A stretch of DNA of 64,000 nucleotides from Pseudomonas synxantha BG33R (GCF_000263715.2 NZ_CM001514.1:1226936-1290935); one strand, 5' to 3'. Positions 28,919 through 38,719 are shown, counted from the first letter of the stretch. Made by a program: numbers and translations. The notes: a model not told the origin generated them from the letters alone.

Positions 28919-31255
28919 ATGCACTGGCTGCACACCTTTCAAACCCGGATTGCCGGAGTACTGGCGCTGTTGTTGCTGGTGGTGGTGGCGGCCACATATT
29001 TCGCCGTCAAGGCCGCTACTACCCGCGCCGTGGAGAACCAGGCCCAGGTGCAGTTGGACACTGGGCGGCAGGTGTTCGAGCGCTTGTTGGACCTGCGCGG
29101 CCGCCGCCTGCAATATGGGTTGGACTGGCTCACCATCGATGGCCCGTTCAAGCAGGCCGTGGCCGGTGGCGCAACGGTGCCGATCCTGGAGGCCCTGGGG
29201 CGCCACGGTACGGGGGTCAATTCCAGCGAAGTGTTCGTGTTGGGCCTGGATGACAGGGTCATGGTCAGTACCTTGCCGGCGATGAAGCAAGGGGAGGCGT
29301 TCCCTTATGCCAATGCATTGCGCAGCGCGCGCCGCAGCGGCCAGCAAATGTTGATCGTCGCCATGGCTGGGCGCCCCTACTTGCTGGTGCAGAAGGAAGT
29401 CCTTGAACCTGCGCCCATCGCCCGAGTGATCATGGGCTTTCCCATGGATACGCAATTTGCCCATGAGTTGCGCTCCATGAGCAACCTTGAGGTGTCGTTC
29501 CTCAGTGTGCAAGGCGGCCATGTCGGCCAGCTCTTCACTACCCAGCCGGGCAGTGTGCGCCCGAGCGTCATCGACCTGCTGCTGGGCACGTCGATCGATC
29601 CGCAGGCGCGGGTCCATGGGTTCCATGGCCAGCGCGTGCTCAGCCAGGTGTTGCCCTTGGCCAATAGCGGCGAAGGCGATGAAGTGCGCGTGCTGCTGCA
29701 AAGCCCGCTGGACCACGCCCTGGAATCCTTCGCACCGCTGGACCGGCAGTTTCTGGTGATTGCCGTGGCGGTGCTGTTGGTCTCGCTGGGGGCGGCGTTG
29801 TTTCTTGCGCGGCGTGTATCACGCCCGCTCAATGCATTGGTGCGGGCCGCTGAGCGGATCGGCGCCGGTGACTACCACACGCCGGTGCGGGTGCGCAGCC
29901 ACGATGAGTTCGGCCTCTTGGCCCGCGCTTTCAATGCCATGCAAAGCGGCATCGCCGTGCGCGAACGACAGTTGGCCCATAACGCCTTGCATGATGCGCT
30001 CACCGGCCTGCCTAATCGTGCCCTGGCCATGGAGCGTCTGGGCAGTGCGATCAGTGCGCGGCGGCCGGTGGTGTTGCTGTACCTGGGGATTGAAAACTAT
30101 CGGGTCATCAACGAAGGCTTCGGCCCCCAGGGTGTGGAAGAAATGTTGTGCGAAGCCAGCCGCTGCCTGTCCATGAGCCTGCTGGCCAGCGACACCGCCG
30201 CGCGCATTGCCGGCAGTGAGTTTCTGCTGTTGCTGGAAAACACCGAAATCGACTCCGCCGTCGCCCGTGCCGACCGCGTGTACGGGCTGCTGACCGAACC
30301 CCAGCGCATCGGTAACGATGAAGTGCGTCATGAAGTGAGCATCGGCATTGCCGCGTATCCCGCAGACGGTCAGCAGGTCGAGGAACTGATCAACCGCGCC
30401 GCCATCGCTCGGCATGACGCGGCCACCATGCCGGGGCATTTGCAGATCTACCAGCCTGATCGCGACCTCGCTCACCAACGCCAGATTACCTTGATCCGCG
30501 ATCTGCGCCGGGCGGTGGTCGAAGGCGAGTTGTTCCTGTGCTATCAGCCCAAGCTCGACCTCAAGCACGGCCATGTGGGCCAGGCGGAAGCCTTGCTGCG
30601 TTGGCAACACCCGACCCTTGGGCAAGTGTCGCCCACAGAATTCATTCCCCTGGCCGAACGCACCGGCAGCATGGGGCCCCTGACCTTATGGGTGATTGAG
30701 GAGGCCATCCGCCAGATTGCCGAATGGGCGCTGCGTGGCCTGGTGATTCAACTGTCGGTGAATATCTCGGTGAACGACCTGGTCGATGACGACTTGGCCA
30801 TTCGCGTCACTGCGCTATTGATCCACTACGAGGTGAGCGCCGAGCATTTGCTTTTCGAAATCACCGAAAGCGCCATCATGCACAATCCACAGCAAGCCCT
30901 CAGCGTGCTTGAACAACTGCGCGGCTGCGGCATCAGCCTGTCGGTGGACGACTTCGGTACCGGTTACTCATCACTGGCGCAGTTGCAGCGCCTGCCGGTA
31001 CAGGAGTTGAAGATCGACCAGTCGTTCATACGCAACCTCGACAGCACCAGCGGCGACGGCGTGATCGTGCGCTCCACCATCGAGATGAGCCACAACCTGG
31101 GCCTCAAGGTAGTGGCCGAGGGGGTGGAGTTCGAGCACAGCCTCACCCTGCTCAAGCACTGGCAGTGCGACACGGCCCAGGGCTACCTGATCAGCCGGCC
31201 ACTGAATGCCATGGCGTTCGAGCGCTGGATGCGCCGTGCGCGGGTGTCGACCTAA
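28919..31255 (+). CDS. Membrane c-di-GMP phosphodiesterase with degenerate GGDEF (sensor-HAMP-GGDEF-EAL)
   Basis: A 778-residue protein. Order: membrane helix (about 10-31), periplasmic sensor region (32-277), second helix (278-299), HAMP (300-352), GGDEF-like domain (355-525) and EAL domain (535-775). The GGDEF active site reads AGSEF, so cyclase activity is probably lost. The EAL domain keeps EAL (about 556), the DDFGTGYSS loop, KIDQSF and AEGVE, so hydrolysis of c-di-GMP is expected. I choose the ATG at 28919 preceded by GAAGG, directly before the first helix; an open frame begins 18 codons earlier. Its stop overlaps by four bases the stop of the convergent decarboxylase gene. Confidence 0.9.
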   Translation: MHWLHTFQTRIAGVLALLLLVVVAATYFAVKAATTRAVENQAQVQLDTGRQVFERLLDLRGRRLQYGLDWLTIDGPFKQAVAGGATVPILEALGRHGTGVNSSEVFVLGLDDRVMVSTLPAMKQGEAFPYANALRSARRSGQQMLIVAMAGRPYLLVQKEVLEPAPIARVIMGFPMDTQFAHELRSMSNLEVSFLSVQGGHVGQLFTTQPGSVRPSVIDLLLGTSIDPQARVHGFHGQRVLSQVLPLANSGEGDEVRVLLQSPLDHALESFAPLDRQFLVIAVAVLLVSLGAALFLARRVSRPLNALVRAAERIGAGDYHTPVRVRSHDEFGLLARAFNAMQSGIAVRERQLAHNALHDALTGLPNRALAMERLGSAISARRPVVLLYLGIENYRVINEGFGPQGVEEMLCEASRCLSMSLLASDTAARIAGSEFLLLLENTEIDSAVARADRVYGLLTEPQRIGNDEVRHEVSIGIAAYPADGQQVEELINRAAIARHDAATMPGHLQIYQPDRDLAHQRQITLIRDLRRAVVEGELFLCYQPKLDLKHGHVGQAEALLRWQHPTLGQVSPTEFIPLAERTGSMGPLTLWVIEEAIRQIAEWALRGLVIQLSVNISVNDLVDDDLAIRVTALLIHYEVSAEHLLFEITESAIMHNPQQALSVLEQLRGCGISLSVDDFGTGYSSLAQLQRLPVQELKIDQSFIRNLDSTSGDGVIVRSTIEMSHNLGLKVVAEGVEFEHSLTLLKHWQCDTAQGYLISRPLNAMAFERWMRRARVST

Positions 31256-32673
31256 GAATGCGTTTGCTCGACCAGGCTTTGCAGCCGCGTCCATAACCGT
31301 TCGACATGCTGGCGCTCGGTGCCCAATGCACCGATGGACACCCGCACCATCCAGCGCTCTTCGAGGAGGGCCGGGGTGACATAGGCATGACCGGACTGGT
31401 TGAGCTTTTCTGCCCAGGCCCGCGTGTGCTGATCCAGCGCCTCGCCGTTCAGCCCTGGCGGTTCATGGCGAATACACAGGGTTTGCAGGGCTGGCGCGGC
31501 CACCAGTTTCCATTGCGCGCTGCTTTCGATCTGTTCAGCCAGCCAGCGTGCATTGGCCAGGTCGCGCCTCAGCCGTGCCTGCAAGCCGCTGACGCCTTGT
31601 TCGCGTATCAGAAACCACAGCTTCAGGGCACGGAAGCGGCTGCCCAGTGAAATCCGCCAGTCGCGGTAGTTTCTGACCTGGCCGTCGGCACTGGACTGCA
31701 AGTAGCTCGGGTTGGTGGTCATGATGCGAATCAAATGCTCGGGGTCGCGCACGAAGTACACCGAGCAATCGAAGGCCGCGCCCAGCCATTTGTGCGGGTT
31801 GAGCACCAGGGAGTCGGCTTTTTCGATGCCCTGCCACAGTGCCCGGCATTCCGGCAGGATCATCGCAGCGCCGGCCATGGCCGAGTCCACATGCAGCCAC
31901 ACACCGTGGCGTTGGGTCAGGTCGCCAATCGCATCCAGAGGGTCGATCGCCATGGCGGCTGTGGTCCCGGTGGTAGCAATTACTACGCAGGGGCGATTGC
32001 CGGCGGCCAGGTCCTGTTCGATGGCGTGCGCCAATGCCTGGGGCGACATTGCATTGTGTTGGTCGGTGGCGATGGTGCGGATATGGTTCTGGCCGAATCC
32101 GGCCAGGATCGCCGCCTTGTTGACCGAGCTATGGGCGTGGGCTGAGGTGTAGACGATCAGGGGCGCGCCGCTGTTTTGCAGGCCGTCATGCATCAGCGCG
32201 TAATCGGAGCTGCGCTCCCTGGCGCTGATGAGGGCCACCAGGGTGGAGGTGGACGCGGAGTCCTGGATCACGCCGCTCCAGGCGCTGCTCAGGCCGAGCA
32301 TGTCGCGCAGCCAATCGGTGGTCACTTCTTCGATTTCGGTGAGGGCCGGGCTGGATTGCCAGGACAAGCCCACCACACCCAGGCCAGTGCTCAGGCAATC
32401 GCCCAGCACCGAAGACAGCTCCACGTTGGAAGGGAAGAAGCCGAAAAAACTCGGATGCTGCCAATGCAGCAGCCCGGGCATGATCAGCTTTTCGACATCG
32501 CCCATGATCTGTTCGAACGGTTCGGCGCTGTCAGGCGGGCTCGCTGGCAGGGCGGCCTTGATTTCGCCAGGCACCGTGGTGGGCTGCACGCCGCGTTGCT
32601 CGATGTTTTCTCGATAGTCTGCGATCAGGTCGATCATGGCGTAGCCATGGCGACGGAATTCTTCGGGGGTCAT
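31252..32673 (-). CDS. PLP-dependent aromatic amino acid decarboxylase
   Basis: A 473-residue group II decarboxylase resembling bacterial DOPA/tryptophan decarboxylases. The PLP lysine is in NPHKWLGAAFDCS (about residue 302), the substrate-binding HVDSAMAGAA segment and the N-terminal LHWQHPSFFGFFPS are as in the family. The likely products are tryptamine, tyramine or dopamine-type amines; which one cannot be read from sequence. It lies 34 bases downstream of the 2OG oxygenase gene in the same direction, probably one transcript. Convergent with the EAL gene, stops overlapping. Confidence 0.88.
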   Translation of the reverse strand: MTPEEFRRHGYAMIDLIADYRENIEQRGVQPTTVPGEIKAALPASPPDSAEPFEQIMGDVEKLIMPGLLHWQHPSFFGFFPSNVELSSVLGDCLSTGLGVVGLSWQSSPALTEIEEVTTDWLRDMLGLSSAWSGVIQDSASTSTLVALISARERSSDYALMHDGLQNSGAPLIVYTSAHAHSSVNKAAILAGFGQNHIRTIATDQHNAMSPQALAHAIEQDLAAGNRPCVVIATTGTTAAMAIDPLDAIGDLTQRHGVWLHVDSAMAGAAMILPECRALWQGIEKADSLVLNPHKWLGAAFDCSVYFVRDPEHLIRIMTTNPSYLQSSADGQVRNYRDWRISLGSRFRALKLWFLIREQGVSGLQARLRRDLANARWLAEQIESSAQWKLVAAPALQTLCIRHEPPGLNGEALDQHTRAWAEKLNQSGHAYVTPALLEERWMVRVSIGALGTERQHVERLWTRLQSLVEQTHS

Positions 32674-32707
32674 ATCAACATGTCCATTTGCAAGCGCGAT
32701 AAAAGGG

Positions 32708-33553
32708 TTAGCACCAGAAGTAAAACGGTTCGCCAGGAACGTAGCCGATAAACGATTGCATGCTGATGCGTGTGCCCGAATCGAATCCGCAAATGGCGTG
32801 GGGGCGGCGTGTGTTGATGATCACCAGTTCGTTTTTGCGTGGCTGAATGCGCAACGGCTTTTGCAAGCGCTGCTCGGGCAGTTGGGCGCCTTCGAAATGC
32901 TTGACCTCGTCATAGGCAAACGCTGGGGTATCCCAAATGACTAACTCTCCTCCCGAAGGTGGTGTCTGAAGGTAGATATTGGCGCTGAACTGATGTTCCA
33001 GATCAGCGATCAAGCGGGGCAGGCAATCCACGTGAGGAACGGTTTCAGAGAGGTGCGCCGTCTCGGGGAACATGGCGCGGATGATCCCGCAGAACATCGG
33101 CTGGCCCTGGAATGCAGCGGCTTGTGCGCCTTGCGGCCAAATGCTCTGGAACTGCTCCATCAAGTCTTGAATGGGCGGCTGTTGCGGGGCGCAAATGCGG
33201 TCGATCAGGCTGCGCATATGGGCAGCGTCAGCGTAATACTTGCGTTGGGCATCACTGCCCGCAACCTTGCCATAGGTGGAATTGAACGGCGTGCCCCAGC
33301 GATGCACGCCATAGAAGTGCTGTACGACGTGCCCGCCCTCGTAGGTTTCGTGGCTGTATTGCTCCAGCGTGGCGGTTTCGCTGATGCTCTGAATCAACCG
33401 TGCACTGGTTTTTTCGTTGGCGAAGTCGGGCACTCGAATGGCAAGCACTTGCCCGCTGATCAGCTTTCTTAAACTTGGACTGTCGAGTTGTTCCAGTTCC
33501 AGGATTTTTGTCGAGATACACAGGTTTGGTTGTACAGCGCTATGGTCCGTCAT
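32708..33553 (-). CDS. 2-oxoglutarate/Fe(II)-dependent oxygenase-like protein
   Basis: About 281 residues from the ATG at 33553 (an ATG five codons upstream is equally possible). The facial triad is visible: HVD (HxD) in the segment ETVPHVDCLPRL and the distal His in RRPHAICGF, followed by Arg in GTRISMQSF that would bind 2-oxoglutarate. The GGELVIWD turn is typical of the double-stranded beta helix. The retained Asp in HxD argues for hydroxylation rather than halogenation. Substrate unknown; the decarboxylase downstream suggests an aromatic amino acid or amine. The 124 bases before the gcd terminator hold no other gene. Confidence 0.75.
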   Translation of the reverse strand: MTDHSAVQPNLCISTKILELEQLDSPSLRKLISGQVLAIRVPDFANEKTSARLIQSISETATLEQYSHETYEGGHVVQHFYGVHRWGTPFNSTYGKVAGSDAQRKYYADAAHMRSLIDRICAPQQPPIQDLMEQFQSIWPQGAQAAAFQGQPMFCGIIRAMFPETAHLSETVPHVDCLPRLIADLEHQFSANIYLQTPPSGGELVIWDTPAFAYDEVKHFEGAQLPEQRLQKPLRIQPRKNELVIINTRRPHAICGFDSGTRISMQSFIGYVPGEPFYFWC

Positions 33554-33677
33554 AGTGAAAAGCTCCATTTGAATTTCATCCGTGCACCCAGATGTTACGC
33601 AGGGCTTGTGCACTAAATTACTGACAACGGGCAGCGGGCAAGTAGGATTTCTCTTTGCGTGGTGGTTATCAGGGACG

Positions 33678-33708
33678 AAAAAAAAGCGGCTACCCATCAG
33701 GTAGCCGC
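33678..33708 (-). terminator. Intrinsic terminator of gcd
   Basis: On the minus strand GCGGCTACC / GGTAGCCGC form a 9-bp stem followed by eight T, 23 bases after the gcd stop. Confidence 0.92.
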
Positions 33709-33730
33709 CTTCATTGACCGCCGATGCTGC

Positions 33731-36148
33731 TTAATCCGGCAGTTTGAACGCCATCACATAGTCACCCTGCTTGGTGCCCAGCGAGCCGTGACCGCCGGCC
33801 ATGACCAGCACGTATTGCTTGCCGTCCTTGCCGGTGTAGGTCATCGGGGTGGTTTGCGCGCCTGCTGGCAGGCGGCCTTCCCACAGTTGCTTGCCGTTCT
33901 TCACGTCATAGGCACGCAGGTACTGGTCCAGGGTGCCGCTGAGGAACGCGACGCCACCGGCGGTGGTGAACGTACCGCCCAGGCTAGGCACGCCCATGGT
34001 CAGCGGGATCGGGACCGGCGAGCTGTCACGCACGGTGCCGTTCTTGTGCATCCAGATGGTCTGGTGGTTGGTCAGGTCGACCGCTGCCACGTAGCCCCAC
34101 GCTGGCGCCTGGCACGGCAGGCCCATCGGCGACAGCAGTGCTTCAAGGATCACACCGTACGGCGCGCCTTTGTTCGGCTGTACGCCTTCGGTTTCGCTGA
34201 CGCGTGGGCCTTGCTTGGCGATGTCGGCTGCCGGGATCAGTTTCGATTTGAACGCCATGTAGCTTGGGTTCACGAACGCGATCTGACGCACCGGGTCAAC
34301 CGAGATGCCGCCCCAGTCGAACACGCCGAAGTTGCCTGGGTACACGATCGAGCCTTGCAACGATGGCGGGGTGAACGGGCCGTCGTAGCGCATCGACTTG
34401 AAGTCGATCCGGCAGATCAGTTGGTCGAACGGCGTCACGCCCCACATGTCACGCTCTTTGAGGGGCGGCGGCATGAAGTTCAGGTCGGACTTGGGTTGGG
34501 TCGGGGAGGTGCGATCGCCGGCCACTGCGCCTTGCGGTACAGGGATTTCGTTGATCGGAACCACTGGCTGACCGTTGCTGCGATCCAGCACGTAGATGCT
34601 GCCTTGCTTGGTCGATGCCATCACCGCTTGCTTGACGCCGTCAGCAGTCTTGATGTCGATCAGCGAAGGCTGGCCGCCCACGTCCATGTCCCACAGGTCA
34701 TGGTGGGTGAACTGGAAGGTCCACTTCACGTGGCCGGTGTCGATGTCCAGAGCGGTCAGGCCCGCTGCGTATTTCTCGGAATCATCGGTACGGTCGCCGC
34801 CGTACTGGTCGGGCATCTGGTTGCCCATCGGCAGGTACAACATGCCGAGTTTTTCATCCACGGCGAACATGGACCACATGTTCGGCGAGTTGCGGGTGTA
34901 GGTCTTGCCCTCGGCCAACGGGGTGGTGTCGTCCGGGTTGCCGCTGTCCCAGTTCCACACCAGCTTGCCGGTGTGCACGTCGAACGCGCGGATCACACCG
35001 CTAGGCTCGTCGATGGAAACGTTATCGGTCACATGGCCGCCGATCACCACCAGGTTCTTGGTCACGGCCGGTGGCGAAGTGGAGTAGTAGCCGCCTGGGG
35101 CGAAGCTGCCGATGTTGGCACGCAGGTCGACCTGGCCTTTGTCACCGAAGTCTTCGCACATCTTGCCGGTGTCGGCGTTCAGGGCGATCAGACGGGTGTC
35201 GGCAGTCGGCACGAAGATGCGTTTCGGGCAGGCAGTCGGTGCCGCAGCCGGGCTAGCGCTGCCAGTCGGGCTCTGTTCGGAAGCGTAGGCGGCGTCATCG
35301 TGATACGACACGCCACGGCAGGTCATGTGCGCCCAACCCTTGAAGTTCTCGGCGCCCTGGCTGCTGATCTTCGGATCGAAGCGCCAGATTTCCTTGCCGG
35401 TGTCCGGGTCCAGCGCGATCACCTGGCTGTGCGGCGTGCACACGTAGAGCATGCCGTTGACTTTCAGCGGGGTGTTTTCCGCGGTGGTTTCACCCGGATC
35501 GTTCGGCCCCGGGATATCGCCGGTGCGATAGGTCCACGCTGGCACCAGTTTGTGGGCGTTTTCCGGGGTGATCTGCGCCAGTGGCGAGTAACGGTCACCG
35601 AAGGCCGAACGGCCATAGGAGTTCCAGTCGCCATCGGCTTGGGAGGGTGCGGCGCTGGCCATGCCGGGTACCGCGTCGCGGTCCAGTTGGCCGGTCTTGA
35701 CCATTTCACCTGGGTTGGTGAACTGGCTGGCCAGGGCGGTTGCGCCCGCCAGCACCACGGCCACGCTCAGCGCGCCAGTGCCCAGCGGCGCGGCTTGGCC
35801 ACGCAGCAATGGCCGGCGAAACCACGGCAGCAGCATGACGATGCCCAGGGCGAACAGCAGGGCCAGGCGCGGCACCAACTGCCACCAGTCCAGGCCCACT
35901 TCCCACAGGGCCCACACGGTGCTGGCGAACAACACCAGTGCATACAGGCCCAGCGCAGCGCGGCGGGTAGCCAGCAGCAACACGCCGGTCAGGGCAATGC
36001 CGATACCGGCCAGCAGGTAGTACAGCGACCCGCCGAGCATACTCAGCTTGACGCCGCCGGCCAGCAAGGCCAGCCCCATGATCAGCAGCAAGACCCCCAG
36101 CAGCCTGGGCAACAGGCGGCTTGGGCTTGAGGCACCATCAGTGCTCAT
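33731..36148 (-). CDS. gcd: Membrane-bound PQQ-dependent glucose dehydrogenase
   Basis: An 805-residue quinoprotein that oxidises glucose to gluconate in the periplasm and passes electrons to ubiquinone. Five hydrophobic helices in the first 145 residues anchor it in the inner membrane; the rest is an eight-bladed PQQ propeller with W motifs such as GDWNSYGRSAFGDRYSP and DTGKEIWRFD. Length matches Pseudomonas Gcd. It is the entry point of the direct oxidative glucose pathway and the main source of acid for mineral phosphate solubilisation. Monocistronic, with its own terminator. Confidence 0.96.
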   Translation of the reverse strand: MSTDGASSPSRLLPRLLGVLLLIMGLALLAGGVKLSMLGGSLYYLLAGIGIALTGVLLLATRRAALGLYALVLFASTVWALWEVGLDWWQLVPRLALLFALGIVMLLPWFRRPLLRGQAAPLGTGALSVAVVLAGATALASQFTNPGEMVKTGQLDRDAVPGMASAAPSQADGDWNSYGRSAFGDRYSPLAQITPENAHKLVPAWTYRTGDIPGPNDPGETTAENTPLKVNGMLYVCTPHSQVIALDPDTGKEIWRFDPKISSQGAENFKGWAHMTCRGVSYHDDAAYASEQSPTGSASPAAAPTACPKRIFVPTADTRLIALNADTGKMCEDFGDKGQVDLRANIGSFAPGGYYSTSPPAVTKNLVVIGGHVTDNVSIDEPSGVIRAFDVHTGKLVWNWDSGNPDDTTPLAEGKTYTRNSPNMWSMFAVDEKLGMLYLPMGNQMPDQYGGDRTDDSEKYAAGLTALDIDTGHVKWTFQFTHHDLWDMDVGGQPSLIDIKTADGVKQAVMASTKQGSIYVLDRSNGQPVVPINEIPVPQGAVAGDRTSPTQPKSDLNFMPPPLKERDMWGVTPFDQLICRIDFKSMRYDGPFTPPSLQGSIVYPGNFGVFDWGGISVDPVRQIAFVNPSYMAFKSKLIPAADIAKQGPRVSETEGVQPNKGAPYGVILEALLSPMGLPCQAPAWGYVAAVDLTNHQTIWMHKNGTVRDSSPVPIPLTMGVPSLGGTFTTAGGVAFLSGTLDQYLRAYDVKNGKQLWEGRLPAGAQTTPMTYTGKDGKQYVLVMAGGHGSLGTKQGDYVMAFKLPD

Positions 36149-36484
36149 AGTGTGTTTCTCCGTTACGTTGGAATTATGTAACCCCGTGCTTCACTCACTG
36201 TAGATGACGATTCGGCTCGGGCTTGGTTCATCGTTATTTTTGGTTTTTTCTGTGGATAACTCGGTTATCCACAAGCGGGCAATAAACCCCCCGGCGCTGG
36301 TCGATTCAAGACAGCGCTGTCTTTGTGCAGGAAGAGATTCGGCAAATGGGGCGACCGGGAGGTGAAGCGTTTCAGATTGTTGCGAAGGATAATGCGGCGG
36401 GGCGTTTTGAGAAAGGGTGAATCGCAAGATGCATCATTTCAGTTTTGGTAACAGTGACAGATAGTCGCTGGCTAATCTAATAAT
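36149..36484. other. Intergenic region upstream of gcd
   Basis: About 336 bases. A 78-codon minus-strand frame (36191-36427) has no family resemblance and no ribosome binding site, so I do not call it. The section 36225-36275 is A/T rich with GTGGATAACTCGGTTATCCAC, a near-perfect palindrome (36251-36271), which may be an operator or DnaA-box-like pair; it precedes gcd. Confidence 0.45.
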
Positions 36485-36510
36485 GTGGGAGGGGGCTTGT
36501 TCCCTCCCAC
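36485..36510. repeat. Solitary REP element (variant) after the TonB receptor gene
   Basis: GTGGGAGGGGGCTTGTTCCC followed by TCCCAC; one base differs from the GGGGG-class consensus (CTTGTT for CTTGCT). It folds as a 9-bp stem 20 bases beyond the stop of the receptor gene. Confidence 0.75.
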
Positions 36511-36529
36511 AAAGGGTTTTCGGTGTTGG

Positions 36530-38548
36530 TCAGAAGGTGGTGCGGATGCCGAATTGCACACTGCGTCCCGGTGCTGGTGCGATGTCGCGCAGGATCGAGC
36601 TGGCGTAGCGCACGGTCTGGTTGGTCAGGTTTTCACCGTTGACGAACGCCAGCCACTGGCTGCCACCGACGTTGAAGCGATAGCCCGCGCTTGCTCCCAA
36701 AGTGGTGTAGCCATCGGTGCCGCTCTCGTTATCCGGCACGCGCCCTTGGCCCGCGGCATGTTCCACATCGATACGTGCCTGCCAGCGATCCAGTTCCCAC
36801 AGCAAGCCGCTGTTCAAACGCAGGGGCGCAATGCGTGGCAAGGCTTCGCCGCTGTCCAGGTTGGTAGCGCGGGTGTAGTCGCCCGACAGTTCCAGCGCGA
36901 ACTTGCCGTAGGCGCCTTCGCCGAGCTTCCAGTGATCCTGGGCTTCGAAACCGGCGAAACGCGCACGTACGCCGGAGTAGCCGTACTCGGGAATACCGCC
37001 AGCATCCTCTTCACCCTCGTCGTTCAACGTGCGGCCAGTGCCGAGCAAGCCGATGTAGTTGGAGAAGCGGCTGTAGAACACGCCAAAGCTGCCCTTATGG
37101 GTGCCATTGTCAAAACGCAGGGCCAGGTCGCTGGACACGGCTTTTTCTTTCGACAGGTTGGCGTCGCCCAATTCATAGGTGCCGGTGGCGACGTGGGCAC
37201 CGTTGGCATACAGCTCGTAGAAGGTCGGGGCGCGCTCGGTGTAGCCCAGCGTCGCGGCCACCGACCAGATGGGCGTAAGCGTGTAGACCGCACCCGACGA
37301 CAGGCTGCCAGCGGTGAAGTCGCTGGATTTATCCGCAGTGGCAAAGCGCGCATTGCCCTTGCCATCCGGGTCGACGTTGGTGTGCTCAAGGCGCGCACCC
37401 AGGCTGAGTTTCAAGCGCTCGGTGGCTTGCATCTCTTCCAGGATAAACAGGGCGCCAGCGTTGGTATCGGTCTGCGGTACGAACGCTTCCTCACCCAGGG
37501 CCGAAAATTCATTGCGGGTCACTTGGGCGCCGACCACGCCGTCGAACGGCCCGATGGGCTGGTGACGCGCCTCCACTCGGGCTTCATAGCCTTTGTTCTT
37601 GAAGGTGGTGCCGGTTTCGCCGCCTTCGATTTCGCGGTGCTGATACTCGGTGTAGCCCGCGTCGATCTTCACCGAGGTAAACGGGCCCTGCAGGTTGCGG
37701 ATTTCGGAGGCAAAGGCGTAATGATCCTGCTTCATGCGGATGCGTACATCCTGCTCGGCGGGGGAGCCATAATTGCTGTCGTAGTTGCTGTAGGACAGGC
37801 CCGCGTAACCATCATCCCAGGTGTAGGAACCACCCACCGCACCGCCGTCCTGACGCCCGTTGCTGTTACCCAGGCGGCCGTTTTTGCCGGGGCCGTTTTC
37901 GCTCTCCGGCGCGTGGCGGCTGCGCGCATAACCAGGGATTTTCAGGTCGTTGAATTCCCGCGCATTGGCGTCCAGGTGCAAGGCGAATGTGCCATTGCCG
38001 GCCTCCAGCTTGCCCGCGCTGCTGCGGGTGGTGTCGGCGCCGCCGTAGCGCAGTTCCCCCGCACCGTGGATGCCTTCGATGGCCTCGGTGGGGATGCGGT
38101 TGTCGAAGGTGTTGACCACGCCACCGATGGCACTGCCGCCGTACAGCAGTGCTGCGGGGCCGCGCACGATTTCGATACGGTCGACATTGATCGGGTCCAG
38201 CGGCACCGCGTGGTCATAGGACAGCGACGACGCATCCAGCGCCCCCACGCCGTTGCGCAGGATGCGAATCCGGTCGCCATCCTGGCCGCGAATGATCGGG
38301 CGGCTGGCGCCTGGGCCGAAATACGACGATGACACCCCGGGCTGCTTGTTCAGGGTTTCGCCGAGGCTGCCTTTTTGTTGCAGGGTCAGCTCATCACCTT
38401 CCAGCACAGTGGTGGGCGAGGCCAGTTGTTCGCTACCCAGCGGGTTGCCAGTGACGACTTGGGGGGGCAGTTCCAGGGCATAGGCTTGTGAGCTGATCAA
38501 CAAGGCGGCGGCGAGAGGGGACAAGCGCCAGAGAGAAGGCAGGGACAT
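36530..38548 (-). CDS. TonB-dependent outer-membrane receptor, ZnuD-like, probably zinc uptake
   Basis: A 672-residue receptor: signal peptide (first 24 residues, ending SSQAYA), plug domain (about 30-160, with [18 protein letters not shown] and [10 protein letters not shown]), then a 22-strand barrel ending in the terminal aromatic FGIRTTF. The overall sequence resembles the P. aeruginosa PA0781 receptor and the ZnuD group. A Zur-like palindrome lies 35 bases upstream of the start, which supports a zinc substrate. The call of receptor is certain, the ligand is inferred from the operator. Confidence 0.88.
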   Translation of the reverse strand: MSLPSLWRLSPLAAALLISSQAYALELPPQVVTGNPLGSEQLASPTTVLEGDELTLQQKGSLGETLNKQPGVSSSYFGPGASRPIIRGQDGDRIRILRNGVGALDASSLSYDHAVPLDPINVDRIEIVRGPAALLYGGSAIGGVVNTFDNRIPTEAIEGIHGAGELRYGGADTTRSSAGKLEAGNGTFALHLDANAREFNDLKIPGYARSRHAPESENGPGKNGRLGNSNGRQDGGAVGGSYTWDDGYAGLSYSNYDSNYGSPAEQDVRIRMKQDHYAFASEIRNLQGPFTSVKIDAGYTEYQHREIEGGETGTTFKNKGYEARVEARHQPIGPFDGVVGAQVTRNEFSALGEEAFVPQTDTNAGALFILEEMQATERLKLSLGARLEHTNVDPDGKGNARFATADKSSDFTAGSLSSGAVYTLTPIWSVAATLGYTERAPTFYELYANGAHVATGTYELGDANLSKEKAVSSDLALRFDNGTHKGSFGVFYSRFSNYIGLLGTGRTLNDEGEEDAGGIPEYGYSGVRARFAGFEAQDHWKLGEGAYGKFALELSGDYTRATNLDSGEALPRIAPLRLNSGLLWELDRWQARIDVEHAAGQGRVPDNESGTDGYTTLGASAGYRFNVGGSQWLAFVNGENLTNQTVRYASSILRDIAPAPGRSVQFGIRTTF

Positions 38549-38582
38549 CGGATATTCCTAGGCAAAACGTCTGATAGATATA

Positions 38583-38595
38583 GTTACAATATAAC
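38583..38595. promoter_or_regulatory. Zur-box-like palindrome upstream of the TonB receptor
   Basis: GTTACAATATAAC is a near-palindrome of the GTTAYANTRTAAC type recognised by the zinc repressor Zur in gammaproteobacteria. It shares 11 of 13 positions with the site upstream of the L31 gene at 57634. Placed within the A/T-rich promoter of the receptor gene. Confidence 0.75.
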
Positions 38596-38719
38596 ATCTC
38601 TTTTTTCGTCAGGAAGGGGAACTTTTCCTGGCGGGCTATATTCAATGCGATGCTTCCACCTGCACGCCTCGTCGGCTAAGGTGCGCGGCTGTGTTTCCTC
38701 TTTTTGCAAAAGGCCTGGC

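Noticed and set aside
32708..33553. 2OG oxygenase considered as a radical halogenase
   Set aside because: Halogenases of this fold replace the Asp of HxD by Gly or Ala to make room for halide; here HVD is intact.
33659..36130. 823-codon plus-strand frame opposite gcd
   Set aside because: Antisense shadow; it also begins within the gcd terminator.
36191..36427. 78-codon minus-strand frame upstream of gcd
   Set aside because: No family resemblance, no Shine-Dalgarno, and it covers a palindrome in the presumed gcd promoter region.
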